DNA of 64,000 nucleotides, taken from Rhizobiales bacterium GAS188. GTDB taxonomy: Bacteria > Pseudomonadota > Alphaproteobacteria > Rhizobiales > Beijerinckiaceae. The notes below the pieces were generated by a model. It was not told where the DNA came from, did not search any database, and saw nothing but the letters and a program-made list of their open reading frames with translations. The translations under genes and the position numbers were made by a program. The stretch lies in contig FNSS01000001.1 of NCBI GenBank assembly GCA_900104855.1, forward strand, positions 6,767,001 through 6,831,000, written 5' to 3'. Positions 7,753 to 18,151 of the stretch are shown here, piece after piece. Position 1 is the stretch's first letter, and every line of letters begins with the position of its first letter.

Positions 7753-9150
7753 CTAGATATGGATGGGATGGCCGAGCGCCCTGAACGCTGCCTCCATGAG
7801 GCCCTCGCTCTGGGTCGGATGGGCATGAATGGTGGCGGCGACATCCTCCAGCCGGGCCCCCATCTCGAGCGCCAAGCCGAAGGCAGCAGATAATTCCGCG
7901 ATGCCGGCGCCCACTCCCTGCACGCCGAGCACGACGTGATTGTCGGCCCTCGCCAGGATGCGGATGAAGCCTGCGTCTTTCTCCAATGTCATGGCGCGGC
8001 CATTGGCCTGGAAGGGGAACAGCCCTGTCTTGACGGCGATGCCGGCGGCCTTGGCGTCTTCGGGCGACAGCCCGGCGGTGACGATCTCGGGATCGGTGAA
8101 GCAGACGGCCGGTATAGCAACCTTGTCCCAGGAACGATTTTGGCCGGCGATGATCTCGGCCACCATCTCGCCTTGCGCCGAGGCCCGGTGGGCGAGCATC
8201 GGCTCGCCTGTCACGTCGCCGATCGCATAAATGCCGCGCATGGAGGTGCGGCATTGGTCGTCGATGCGCAGATACGACCCATCCCTGTCGAGATCGATCG
8301 CCTCGAGCCCCCAACCCTCGATCGCCGGCTTGCGGCCGACCGTCACCAGGATCTTGTCGGCCGCGAGCCTCACGGCTTTCCCGTCGGCGGTCTCCACGGC
8401 GAGGCCGGCGCCTTTCGAGTCGAGCCCCTTGGCCTTGGCGCCGAGCAGCACGTCGATGCCGAGCTCGCGCAGGCGTTTTTCCACCGGTCGCGTCAGCTCG
8501 GCATCGTATTGAGGCAGGATGCGAGGGAGGGCTTCGACGACGGTCACCGCGGCCCCCAGCTTGGCGAAGGCGGTCCCGAGCTCCAGCCCGATATAGCCGG
8601 CGCCGACGACGACGAGCTTTTCCGGAACCTGCGTCAGCGCCAGCGCTCCGGTCGAGGAGATCACCTTGCCCCCGAAGGGGAGGAAGGGGAGCTCGATAGG
8701 CTCCGAGCCCGTGGCGATCACGATTTGCTCGGCGCGGATCACCTGCCGGCCGATTTCGGTTTCCACCTCGACCGTCTTGCCGTCGCGAAACCGGGCGTAG
8801 CCCGCGACGGTCTTCACTCCGGCCTTCTTCAACAGCCCCGCGACGCCGCCGGTGAGGCGACCGACGATGCCGTCCTTCCAACGCATGGTCTTGGCGAGAT
8901 CGAGCACAGGCTTGCCGGCGCTGATGCCGAGCACGCTCTTGCCGGTCGCGAAATGCGCGGCCGCCTCGAATTCATCCGCGGCATGGATCAGCGCCTTCGA
9001 CGGGATGCAGCCGATATTGAGGCAGGTGCCGCCGGGCTTCCTCGCCTCGACGATCACCGTATCGATGCCGAGCTGGCCCGCGCGTATCGCGCAGACATAG
9101 CCGCCGGGGCCGGCGCCGATCACCAGAAGCTTGCAGGAGATGTCTTTCAC
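7753..9150 (-). CDS. lpdA: Dihydrolipoyl dehydrogenase, E3 of the Bkd complex
   Basis: A 465-residue FAD-dependent disulfide oxidoreductase that reoxidises the lipoyl arm of E2 with NAD+. It shows the FAD-binding GAGPGGYVCAIRAGQLG, the redox-active pair in GGTCLNIGCIPSK, the NAD-binding VVGAGYIGLELG, the second FAD motif GIYAIGDVTGEPMLAH and the C-terminal catalytic His in IHAHPTQSEG. It is the last gene of a four-gene operon, five bases after the E2 stop, so it is probably the complex-specific E3 rather than the one shared by other 2-oxoacid dehydrogenases. Confidence 0.95.
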   Translation of the reverse strand: MKDISCKLLVIGAGPGGYVCAIRAGQLGIDTVIVEARKPGGTCLNIGCIPSKALIHAADEFEAAAHFATGKSVLGISAGKPVLDLAKTMRWKDGIVGRLTGGVAGLLKKAGVKTVAGYARFRDGKTVEVETEIGRQVIRAEQIVIATGSEPIELPFLPFGGKVISSTGALALTQVPEKLVVVGAGYIGLELGTAFAKLGAAVTVVEALPRILPQYDAELTRPVEKRLRELGIDVLLGAKAKGLDSKGAGLAVETADGKAVRLAADKILVTVGRKPAIEGWGLEAIDLDRDGSYLRIDDQCRTSMRGIYAIGDVTGEPMLAHRASAQGEMVAEIIAGQNRSWDKVAIPAVCFTDPEIVTAGLSPEDAKAAGIAVKTGLFPFQANGRAMTLEKDAGFIRILARADNHVVLGVQGVGAGIAELSAAFGLALEMGARLEDVAATIHAHPTQSEGLMEAAFRALGHPIHI

Positions 9151-9155
9151 GGGCT

Positions 9156-10481
9156 TTAGCCTTCCATGAAGATCAGCGCCGGCGTCTCGAGCAGCGCCTT
9201 GATGCGTTGCACGAAGACCGCGGCATCCCAGCCATCCACCACGCGGTGATCGAAGCTCGACGACAGGTTCATCATCTTGCGGGGAAGGAACTCCGTCCCG
9301 TCCCAGACGGGACGCATCATCATCTTGTTGACGCCGATAATCGCAACTTCCGGATGATTGATGATGGGCGTCGTCACCACGCCGCCCATGGCGCCGAGCG
9401 AGGTGATGGTGATGGTCGAGCCGCTGAGCTCGTCGCGGCTGGCGGTGCCGGCCTTTGCGGCGTCGCCGAGCCGGTTCGCTTCGGCGGCGCAGCCCCAGAG
9501 ATCGAGCGCCTCGGCGTGCCGCACCACTGGCACCATCAGGCCGGCGGGTGTTTGCGCCGCGATGCCGATATGCACGCCCTCATGCTGGTGCACGACACCC
9601 GCCTCATCGTCGAACAGCGCGTTCAGATGCGGCTGCTCGGCGATCGCCCGCACCATGGCGCGCATCAGGAAGGGCAGGAGGGTCAGCCTCGGTTGGTCCT
9701 GCCGCTTCTTTGCATTGAGTGTCGCCCGCAACTCCTCGAGCCCGGTGACGTCGACCTCCTCCACATAGGTGATGTGGGGAATGCGCGCATGCGCGACCGA
9801 CATCTTCTCGGCGATCCTGCGGCGCAGCCCGACGATCTTGATGTCGGCGACCCCTGTCTTCGGCTGCAGGCCAGGGGCTCTCGCCAGGCCCGGACCTTGG
9901 GCGAAGAAGGCGTCGAGATCCTCATGCGTGATGCGCCCGGCAGGGCCGGTGCCCGGAACCTGCCGCAGGTCCAGGCCCGCCTCGCGCGCCCGCAGGCGCA
10001 CGGCCGGCGATGCCAGGGGTTTCTCGCCCTCGGGGCGAGGAGCGCCGCGCAGGAGCTGCCGCGTCGCGGCGGTTCGGGCTGGCTCGCTTGCGGCCGGTGC
10101 CGGCGATGCGATCGCAGCCGACGCGCGCCCGGGCTCGGTGCGTGTCGCAGGCGTTGCCGACGGAGCGGGCTTCGCTGCCTGCGGGACGGCTGCCTTCGCG
10201 GCTTGCGGTTCCGGGGCGCTTTCGCCAGATATGTTCTCGCCAGGTATCTTGAGACGCACGAGGTCGGAGCCGACGGGCACCACATCGCCGACCTTGGCGC
10301 CAAGCCAGACGATCTCCCCTTCGACCGGCGAGGGGATCTCGACGGTCGCCTTGTCGGTCATGACCGCGGCAATCAGCGCATCCTCGCGGACCAGGTCTCC
10401 GACCTTGACGTGCCATTCCACGAGCTCGGCCTCGGCGACGCCTTCGCCGACATCGGGCAGCTTGATGACGTGTTCGCCCAT
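9156..10481 (-). CDS. bkdB: Branched-chain 2-oxoacid dehydrogenase E2 (lipoamide acyltransferase)
   Basis: A 441-residue E2 core. Domain order: one lipoyl domain (lipoylated Lys in MTDKATVEIPSP), an Ala/Pro-rich linker, a peripheral-subunit-binding domain (ASPAVRLRAREAGLDL...GPAGRITHEDL) and a CoA-dependent acyltransferase domain ending with the catalytic DHRVVDGWDAA. ATG 10481 starts MGEHVIKLPDVGEG, the canonical E2 N-terminus; the longer open frame to 10586 only overlaps E1beta. The E1beta stop is one base away, so translation is probably coupled. Confidence 0.95.
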   Translation of the reverse strand: MGEHVIKLPDVGEGVAEAELVEWHVKVGDLVREDALIAAVMTDKATVEIPSPVEGEIVWLGAKVGDVVPVGSDLVRLKIPGENISGESAPEPQAAKAAVPQAAKPAPSATPATRTEPGRASAAIASPAPAASEPARTAATRQLLRGAPRPEGEKPLASPAVRLRAREAGLDLRQVPGTGPAGRITHEDLDAFFAQGPGLARAPGLQPKTGVADIKIVGLRRRIAEKMSVAHARIPHITYVEEVDVTGLEELRATLNAKKRQDQPRLTLLPFLMRAMVRAIAEQPHLNALFDDEAGVVHQHEGVHIGIAAQTPAGLMVPVVRHAEALDLWGCAAEANRLGDAAKAGTASRDELSGSTITITSLGAMGGVVTTPIINHPEVAIIGVNKMMMRPVWDGTEFLPRKMMNLSSSFDHRVVDGWDAAVFVQRIKALLETPALIFMEG

Positions 10482-10482
10482 C

Positions 10483-11496
10483 TCACTGCTCCATGGTTTC
10501 GAGCAGCGCCCGTCCGACGCGGGCAGGACCGGGGAAGTAATCCCATTCCTGCGCATGCGGGTAGGGCGTATCCCAGCCTGCCACACGCCTGATCGGCGCC
10601 TCGAGATGATGGAAGCATGTTTCCTGGACGAGGGCTGACAATTCCGCCCCGAACCCGGAGGTCAGCGTCGCCTCATGCACGACGACGCATCTGCCGGTCT
10701 TGCGCACCGAAGCCTCGATCGTCGGGAGATCGAGCGGCAACAGGGTGCGCAGGTCGATGATCTCGGCATCGACGCCGGTTTCGGCGGCGGCCGCCATGGC
10801 GACATAGACCATGGTGCCGTAAGCGAGCACGGTCAGGGCCGCGCCCTGGCGCCGGATCGCGGCCTTGCCGAGCGGCACGACATAATGACCGTCCGGCACC
10901 TCGCCGAGCTCGTGCTTGGACCAGGGCGTGACCGGGCGGTCGTGATGCCCGTCGAAGGGCCCATTATAGAGCCGCTTCGGCTCCAGGAAGATCACAGGAT
11001 CCGGATCCTCGATGGCGGCGATCAGCAGGCCCTTGGCATCCATCGGGTTTGAGGGCACGACCGTCTTCAGGCCCGATACATGCGTGAACAGAGCCTCCGG
11101 GCTCTGGCTGTGGGTTTGTCCGCCCGAGATGCCGCCGCCGGTCGGCATGCGCACCACGATCGGGCAGGTGAACTGGCCGTTCGAGCGATAGCGCAGCCGC
11201 GCCGCCTCCGAGACGATCTGGTCATAGGCCGGATACATATAGTCGGCGAACTGGATCTCGACGCAGGGTCGAAGCCCGTAGGCCGCCATGCCGACCGCCG
11301 CGCCGACGATGCCGAGCTCGTTGATCGGGGCGTCGAAACAGCGGCTCTTGCCGTATTTCGCCTGCAGGCCTTGGGTGGCGCGGAACACCCCGCCGAAATA
11401 GCCGACATCCTCGCCGAACACGACGACATTGTCGTCTTGGCCCATCATCACGTCGATCGCGTCGCGGATGGCCTCGACCATGGTCTTGCGGGGCAT
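10483..11496 (-). CDS. bkdA2: Branched-chain 2-oxoacid dehydrogenase E1, beta subunit
   Basis: A 337-residue Transket_pyr/transketolase_C protein. It forms the alpha2-beta2 E1 decarboxylase with the upstream gene product, acting on the 2-oxoacids of Val, Leu and Ile. Visible motifs are VFGEDVGYFGGVFRAT (cofactor-activating Glu), APINELGIVGAAVGMA, QFADYMYPAYDQI and the C-terminal DTPYPHAQEWDYFP. Length and sequence fit BkdA2/PdhB-type subunits. It starts two bases after the E1alpha stop. Confidence 0.95.
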   Translation of the reverse strand: MPRKTMVEAIRDAIDVMMGQDDNVVVFGEDVGYFGGVFRATQGLQAKYGKSRCFDAPINELGIVGAAVGMAAYGLRPCVEIQFADYMYPAYDQIVSEAARLRYRSNGQFTCPIVVRMPTGGGISGGQTHSQSPEALFTHVSGLKTVVPSNPMDAKGLLIAAIEDPDPVIFLEPKRLYNGPFDGHHDRPVTPWSKHELGEVPDGHYVVPLGKAAIRRQGAALTVLAYGTMVYVAMAAAAETGVDAEIIDLRTLLPLDLPTIEASVRKTGRCVVVHEATLTSGFGAELSALVQETCFHHLEAPIRRVAGWDTPYPHAQEWDYFPGPARVGRALLETMEQ

Positions 11497-11498
11497 GT

Positions 11499-13224
<1,726 letters not shown>

Positions 13225-13608
13225 ATGCTCTACGCCATCCTTTGCTACAACTCCGAAGACGTCGTCGGCTCCTGGAGCAAGGAGGAGCATGCGACGGTGA
13301 TGTCGGATCTCGCCGTCGTGCGCGAGAAGCTCACCAAGCAAGGCCGGCTCGGTCCGGTCGCCCGCCTGCTGCCGACCACCGCCGCGACCACCCTCAGGAA
13401 GGGCCGCGAGGCGCTGGTGATCGATGGGCCCTTCGCCGAGACCAAGGAGCAGTTGCTCGGCTTCTACATTGTCGACTGCGCCTCGCTCGATCAGGCGCTC
13501 GAGACGGCTCGCGAGCTTGCGCAAGCCAACCCAGGGACCGGCGCCTATGAGATCCGCCCGGTCGCCCAGCTGCATCCCTCGAGCCTTGCGACCGACATCG
13601 CCAGATGA
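13225..13608 (+). CDS. YCII/DGPF-domain protein
   Basis: A 127-residue YCII-related protein (PhnB/DGPF type) with the signature VIDGPFAETKEQLLGFYIVDC. Such proteins are the standard genomic partners of ECF42-group sigma factors, and one follows here. Biochemical function is unknown; the fold is a ferredoxin-like dimer. ATG 13225 has GGGAACGG upstream and gives the typical N-terminus MLYAILCYNSED. Its stop codon overlaps the ATG of the first mini-ORF of the downstream relay. Confidence 0.9.
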   Translation: MLYAILCYNSEDVVGSWSKEEHATVMSDLAVVREKLTKQGRLGPVARLLPTTAATTLRKGREALVIDGPFAETKEQLLGFYIVDCASLDQALETARELAQANPGTGAYEIRPVAQLHPSSLATDIAR

Positions 13609-13657
13609 CCGATATCGCCACATGACCGACATCGCCAGATGACCGACATTGCTTGGA
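13590..13657 (+). promoter_or_regulatory. Tandem relay of overlapping stop-start codons with two 6-codon mini-ORFs
   Basis: A 17-bp unit (GACCGACATCGCCAGAT) is repeated at 13590, 13607 and 13624, with a diverged fourth copy at 13641. Because 17 is not a multiple of three, each copy shifts frame. The YCII stop TGA (13606-13608) overlaps ATG 13605; that mini-ORF reads MTDIAT and stops at 13623-13625, overlapping ATG 13622; the second mini-ORF reads MTDIAR and stops at 13640-13642, overlapping ATG 13639 of the sigma factor gene. Translation could thus pass by termination-reinitiation through three ATGA junctions. No separate Shine-Dalgarno sequence for the sigma gene is visible. Confidence 0.7.
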
Positions 13658-14910
13658 TCGACGCGACGCTGACCTCCGCCCGGCCCCAGGCGGTCGGCGC
13701 GCTGCTGCGCTATTTCCGCGACCTCGACACGGCCGAAGAGGCCTTCCAGGACGCCTGCCTGCGGGCCTTGAAGAGCTGGCCCCGCAACGGTCCGCCGCGC
13801 GATCCCGCCGCCTGGCTCATCCTGGTCGGGCGCAATGTCGCGATCGACGCCAAGCGGCGCGAGAGGAAGCAGGAGCCTCTGCCCCCCGACGAGGTGATTT
13901 CGGATCTCGACGATGCCGAGGCGGCGTTGGCCGAGCGGCTCGACGGTGCCGATTACCGCGACGACGTCTTGCGCCTCCTGTTCATCTGCTGCCATCCCGA
14001 TTTGCCGCCGACCCAGCAGATCGCGCTGGCGCTGCGCATCGTCAGCGGCTTGTCGGTCAAGCAGATCGCGCGCGCCTTCCTGGTCGGCGAGAGCGCCATG
14101 GAACAGCGCATCACCCGGGCCAAGAGCCGCGTCGCCGAGGCCGATGTCCCGTTCGAGACGCCGGGGCCGGCGGAGCGCGCCGAGCGCTTCGCCGCGGTCG
14201 CGGCCATGGTCTACCTGATCTTCAACGAGGGCTATTCGGCGAGCGGCGACTCGGCCCGCGCACCGCTCTGCGACGAGGCCATCCGGCTGGCCCGGCTGCT
14301 GCTGCGGCTCTTCCAGACCGAGCCGGAGGTCATGGGGCTGACCGCCTTGCTGCTGCTGCAGCATGCGCGCGCGGCGGCGCGCTTCGATGCGGATGGCGCC
14401 GTCGTGCTGCTGGACGACCAGGATCGCCGCCTTTGGAACCAGCCGATGATTGCCGAGGGCCTCGCCCTCATCGACAAGGCGATGCGGCACAGGCGCCGCG
14501 GCCCCTACCAGGTGCAGGCAGCGATTGCGGCGCTGCACGCCAGAGCCGAGAGGCCCGAAGACACCGATTGGGCTCAGATCGATTTGCTCTACGCCGCGCT
14601 CGAAGAGCTGCAGCCATCCCCGGTCGTCACGCTCAACCGGGCCGTTGTGGTCGCCAAGCTGCGCGGCCCCGAGGCGGCACTCGCCATGATCGAGCCCCTG
14701 GCGCCGCGGCTTTCGGGCTATTTCCATTTCTTCGGGGCGAAGGGCGGGCTGCTCATGCAGCTCGGCCGCGCGGAAGAAGCCCGCATCGCCTTCGGAGAGG
14801 CGATCGCACTCGCCAATACGGCCGCGGAAGCCGCCCATATCCGGATGCATCTCGACCGCCTGATCAAGGACAACGCGCCGCGCGACGGCGCCAAGGCCTC
14901 GGCCGGCTAG
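13639..14910 (+). CDS. ECF sigma factor of the ECF42 type
   Basis: A 423-residue sigma factor: region 2 (LLRYFRDLDTAEEAFQDACLRAL...WLILVGRNVAIDAKRR), region 4 (SVKQIARAFLVGESAMEQRITRAK) and a long C-terminal extension of about 220 residues with a TPR-like helical repeat (HFFGAKGGLLMQLGRAEEARIAFGEAI). The extension and the adjacent DGPF gene define the ECF42 group, which lacks a classical anti-sigma factor; the extension is thought to be needed for activity. Regulation of the sigma gene here may include translational coupling through the upstream relay. The target is probably the YCII gene promoter, as in studied ECF42 systems. Confidence 0.92.
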   Translation: MTDIAWIDATLTSARPQAVGALLRYFRDLDTAEEAFQDACLRALKSWPRNGPPRDPAAWLILVGRNVAIDAKRRERKQEPLPPDEVISDLDDAEAALAERLDGADYRDDVLRLLFICCHPDLPPTQQIALALRIVSGLSVKQIARAFLVGESAMEQRITRAKSRVAEADVPFETPGPAERAERFAAVAAMVYLIFNEGYSASGDSARAPLCDEAIRLARLLLRLFQTEPEVMGLTALLLLQHARAAARFDADGAVVLLDDQDRRLWNQPMIAEGLALIDKAMRHRRRGPYQVQAAIAALHARAERPEDTDWAQIDLLYAALEELQPSPVVTLNRAVVVAKLRGPEAALAMIEPLAPRLSGYFHFFGAKGGLLMQLGRAEEARIAFGEAIALANTAAEAAHIRMHLDRLIKDNAPRDGAKASAG

Positions 14911-15011
14911 TGTGGTGGTCTGGTACCCGAGCGGTCAGTTTCAGCATCGCCGGGACCAGCCCTTCAAAAGCAAGGTGGATGGGTCATTGCGCGCCAATCT
15001 AAGGCCTCAAG

Positions 15012-16409
15012 CTACTTTGCCTCCCCGGCAAGAGCCCGCGCGAGCACGGCGAAGACACGAGGGTCGACCATCTGCGCCACGTTGAAGCGCATGAACTCGG
15101 ACGCCGATTGAGAGAGGCTAAAGACGTTGCCGGGAGCGAGCACGAGGTTCTCGCATAGCGCCGCGCGGGCGACGTCGGCTGCGTCGCGGCCGTCCGGCAG
15201 GCGGCACCACAGATAGAAGCCGCCGCGTGGCATGATCCATGGCCGGATGCCGAGCGTCGCGAGCTTCGAGCCAGCCTCGCGACGCGCCTTCGAAAGGCGC
15301 CGGCGAAGCGCATCCAGGTGCTTGCGATAGCTGCCGTCACTCAAGGTGCCGGAGACCAGTTCGGCCGCGACGGGGCTCGGTCCGCCGAAGCTCGTCGCGA
15401 CCTGAAGGTCGACCAGCGCCTCGATCCAATCGGCACGCGCCGCGATGTAGCCGCAGCGGATCGAGGCGGACAGGGTCTTGGAGAAGCTGCCGATCCGGAT
15501 CACGCGGGACAGCCCGTCGAGGGCCGCGAGGCGCGGCGAGGGTTCGGGCTCGAAGTCGGCGAAGATGTCGTCCTCGACGATGGTGAGGTCGTGGGCTGCC
15601 GCCGCGTTCAGCAGTCGGTGGGCTGTCCGCGGGGAGATCGTCGCGCCGGTCGGGTTGTGGAGCGCGGAATTGGTGATGTAAAGGCGCGGGCGATGCTCGG
15701 CGAGCACCTCTGCGAAAAGAGAGGGATCAGGTCCGGTTGGCGTGTACGGTACGCCGACGACCTTCACCCGATGGGCGCGCAGCAGGGCTTGGAAGTTGAA
15801 GTAGCAGGGATCGTCCACCAACGCCGTGTCCCCGGGTTGCAGCAGGTAGCGGCAGATCAGGTCGATTGCCTGCGTGCCCGACGAGGTGAGGAGGATCTGG
15901 TCTGCGCCGGCATCGATCCCTTCCCCCGCGAACTGGCGGACAAGGAGTCGGCGCAGGGGGAGCGACCCACGCGTGTTTCCGTAATCCGCCAGGACCGTGT
16001 CGTCGGCCCTGGCAAGGCTGCGGATGGCACGGCGAATGGCAGCGATCGGCATCCAGTCGGACGGGAGCCAGCCGCATCCAGGCTTGAGCATCTCGGCGCC
16101 GGCATCGAGCGATTGGCGCGACACCCAGAATGGATCGATCGCCCGATCGTGCCGAGCCTCGACCTCGGCCAGCGCAAGCGACGGCATGGCACCAGAGACG
16201 TAGAAGCCGGAGCCCGGCCGCGAGCGGATCACGCCTTCGGCCGCCAGCCGGTCATAGGCTTCGACGACGGTCGACGGCGACACGCGCATGGTGGCGGCGA
16301 AGCTACGGATCGAGGGCAGCTTCTCCCCGTCCGTCAGCGCGCGCGTGGCCATCTTGCGGCGGATCGCATCCATCACCTCGCCGGTGCGGGTGCTCGCGTC
16401 GTTTCTCAT
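15012..16409 (-). CDS. MocR/PdxR-type regulator (GntR HTH fused to class I aminotransferase fold)
   Basis: A 465-residue protein with an N-terminal GntR winged helix (MDAIRRKMATRALTDGEKLPSIR, VSPSTVVEAYDRLAAEGVI) and a PLP-dependent aminotransferase domain whose cofactor Lys is in IGSFSKTLSASIRCGYI. Such proteins sense PLP or amino compounds and control neighbouring genes, often divergent. The divergent neighbour here is an EamA-type exporter and a palindrome lies between them at 16444-16469. The start at 16409 gives a full winged-helix domain. Confidence 0.93.
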   Translation of the reverse strand: MRNDASTRTGEVMDAIRRKMATRALTDGEKLPSIRSFAATMRVSPSTVVEAYDRLAAEGVIRSRPGSGFYVSGAMPSLALAEVEARHDRAIDPFWVSRQSLDAGAEMLKPGCGWLPSDWMPIAAIRRAIRSLARADDTVLADYGNTRGSLPLRRLLVRQFAGEGIDAGADQILLTSSGTQAIDLICRYLLQPGDTALVDDPCYFNFQALLRAHRVKVVGVPYTPTGPDPSLFAEVLAEHRPRLYITNSALHNPTGATISPRTAHRLLNAAAAHDLTIVEDDIFADFEPEPSPRLAALDGLSRVIRIGSFSKTLSASIRCGYIAARADWIEALVDLQVATSFGGPSPVAAELVSGTLSDGSYRKHLDALRRRLSKARREAGSKLATLGIRPWIMPRGGFYLWCRLPDGRDAADVARAALCENLVLAPGNVFSLSQSASEFMRFNVAQMVDPRVFAVLARALAGEAK

Positions 16410-16443
16410 TCTTGACTGTCACCAAGTGTGTGGGTGCTCAAAG

Positions 16444-16469
16444 CCATACAGTTCGGCTGAATTGTATGG
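16444..16469. promoter_or_regulatory. Palindromic operator candidate between MocR gene and EamA gene
   Basis: CCATACA at 16444-16450 and TGTATGG at 16463-16469 are exact inverse copies 12 bases apart, and TTC/GAA inside extends the symmetry. It lies 35 bp upstream of the regulator gene and 64 bp upstream of the exporter gene. It is a natural candidate for the binding site of the MocR-type protein; binding is inferred from position and symmetry only. Confidence 0.55.
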
Positions 16470-16532
16470 GACCGTCGCTGTCGCGGCCAGCCCCGATCGC
16501 ACTACCGTCGGGCGTAGTGAAAGGAAGGGACG

Positions 16533-17392
16533 ATGCAGCGGACGACGGACGGATGGGGCAGCGGCCTCCTTGGCGTGATCATCTTTAGCGGCTCGCTGCC
16601 GGCCACTCGCATTGCGGTGGGCGGCTTCACGCCGTTGTTCCTGACCTCGGCCCGCGCGGTGATCGCCGCGCTGCTCGGGGCAGCACTGCTCGGGGTATTC
16701 AGGCAAAAGCGGCCCGCCTCGAGCGATCTCGGCTCACTCGCCATCGTGGCGCTCGGCGTGGTGATCGGCTTTCCGTTGCTGACGGCATTGGCGCTCCAGC
16801 ACGTCACCTCGGCGCATTCGATCGTCTTCGTCGGACTGCTGCCGCTCGCGACCGCGATTTTCGGCGTACTGCGCGGGGGGAAAGGCCGAGGCCGGCCTTC
16901 TGGCTGTTCTCCACCATCGGCAGCCTGTCGGTCGCGGGCTTCGCGCTGTCGCAAAGCGGCAGCGCCTCGCTCACCGGCGACCTCCTGATGGTGGCGGCGA
17001 TCCTGCTCTGTGGCCTTGGCTATGCCGAGGGCGCGACGCTGTCGCGTCGGCTCGGCGGATGGCAGGTCATCTCCTGGGCACTGGTGCTGGCGCTGCCGGT
17101 GATGGCGATCGTCGCGCTGGCGACTTTGCCGGGGGCGTGGAGCGGGATCGGCCTCCCGGTCTGGGCCGGGCTCGCCTATGTCTCGGTGTTCAGTATGCTG
17201 GTCGGCTTCGTGTTCTGGTATCGCGGGCTCGCTCTCGGCGGGATCGCCGGTGTCGGACAATTGCAGTTGCTCCAGCCATTCTTCGGGCTGACGCTCGCCG
17301 GCCTGCTGCTGCGCGAGCCCGTCGCCTGGACGATGATCGCCGTGACGGGACTGGTGGTGCTGTGCGTGGCCGGCGCAAAGCGGTTCGCCTGA
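16533..17392 (+). pseudogene. EamA/DMT-family exporter gene interrupted by a frameshift
   Basis: Together the two reading frames make a normal ten-helix drug/metabolite transporter of about 286 residues. The first frame (MQRTTDGWGSGLLGVIIFSGSLPATR...LPLATAIFGVLRGG) is good to about 16880, and the second resumes with ERPRPAFWLFSTIGSLS and runs to 17392. The break is at a run of six G at 16875-16880; seven G would restore LRGGERPRPAF. Either the gene is broken, it switches by slippage at the G-run, or the assembly lost one base. The role would be export of an amino acid or similar metabolite under the divergent MocR regulator. Confidence 0.8.
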
Positions 17393-17638
17393 CTAGGGCG
17401 CCGTCGTCCCCGAAGGTGCTCGGCAGCACCGGCCCCTACCCATGCCTTTCTCGCGCCGAGGGGGCGACAAATTCCAGAGTCATGTAGCGGGGGCGCTGGA
17501 GTTGCCGGAATGCGAGAGCAAGAACCGGAGTGCTTTGCAAGCCGAATGCGGCTGCATCGGACAATCGAACAGATCGCCGATCATTACGAAGACATTGCAC
17601 TCTCTCGCCCAAGGAACGCCCAGGGGAAGGATCGGGAC

Positions 17639-18109
17639 ATGCATCAATTTCGCTGCATTGCGCTTGACACGGGTTTCGCCGAGAAAATGCGAAAATCGCC
17701 GACGGACGAATTTGGCTATCCAATCACGAAACGCGTTGAAGGCAGCAAGACTTATCCGTGTCGGCATTGCTTGAAGGAAGCTCCGGCCGACGACGGGATG
17801 CTGCTTCTTTCGTATCAGGTTCCAAGGCCAAAGAGCGTCTACGGTCATCCGACCGCGATTTTCATGTGTGGCACGCAATGCAGCCGGTTCACGGCTGAGA
17901 ACACGATCCCTGACATCGTTCGCAACCGCCTCATCGTGTTCCGGTCGTTCGCGCAGGACGGCATGATGATCTACGACGCCAACGAGCTGGTTGACGGCAA
18001 GGCGTGCGAGGGCACGCTTCAGACGCTTCTTGCCCGCGAAGACATTGCCTACATCAACGTGCACACCGCGAAAGCCGGTTGCATGCTCTGCCGCGTCGAG
18101 CGGATGTGA
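17639..18109 (+). CDS. DUF1203-type protein of unknown function
   Basis: A 156-residue cytosolic protein starting MHQFRCIALDT, with YPCRHCLKEAP and IFMCGTQCSRF, the Cys-containing positions of the DUF1203 family. ATG 17639 follows AAGGATCGGG; an in-frame start at 17510 would add 43 residues not typical of the family. No function is known. The 245 bp before it hold no gene that I recognise. Confidence 0.7.
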   Translation: MHQFRCIALDTGFAEKMRKSPTDEFGYPITKRVEGSKTYPCRHCLKEAPADDGMLLLSYQVPRPKSVYGHPTAIFMCGTQCSRFTAENTIPDIVRNRLIVFRSFAQDGMMIYDANELVDGKACEGTLQTLLAREDIAYINVHTAKAGCMLCRVERM

Positions 18110-18151
18110 GCTTCAAAACACGGCGGCGCTTGCGCTAGGCTAGGGGAACAC

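Noticed and set aside
7505-8881. 458-codon frame antisense-like on the minus strand overlapping lpdA
   Set aside because: Arg/Gly-rich shadow in another frame of lpdA on the same strand.
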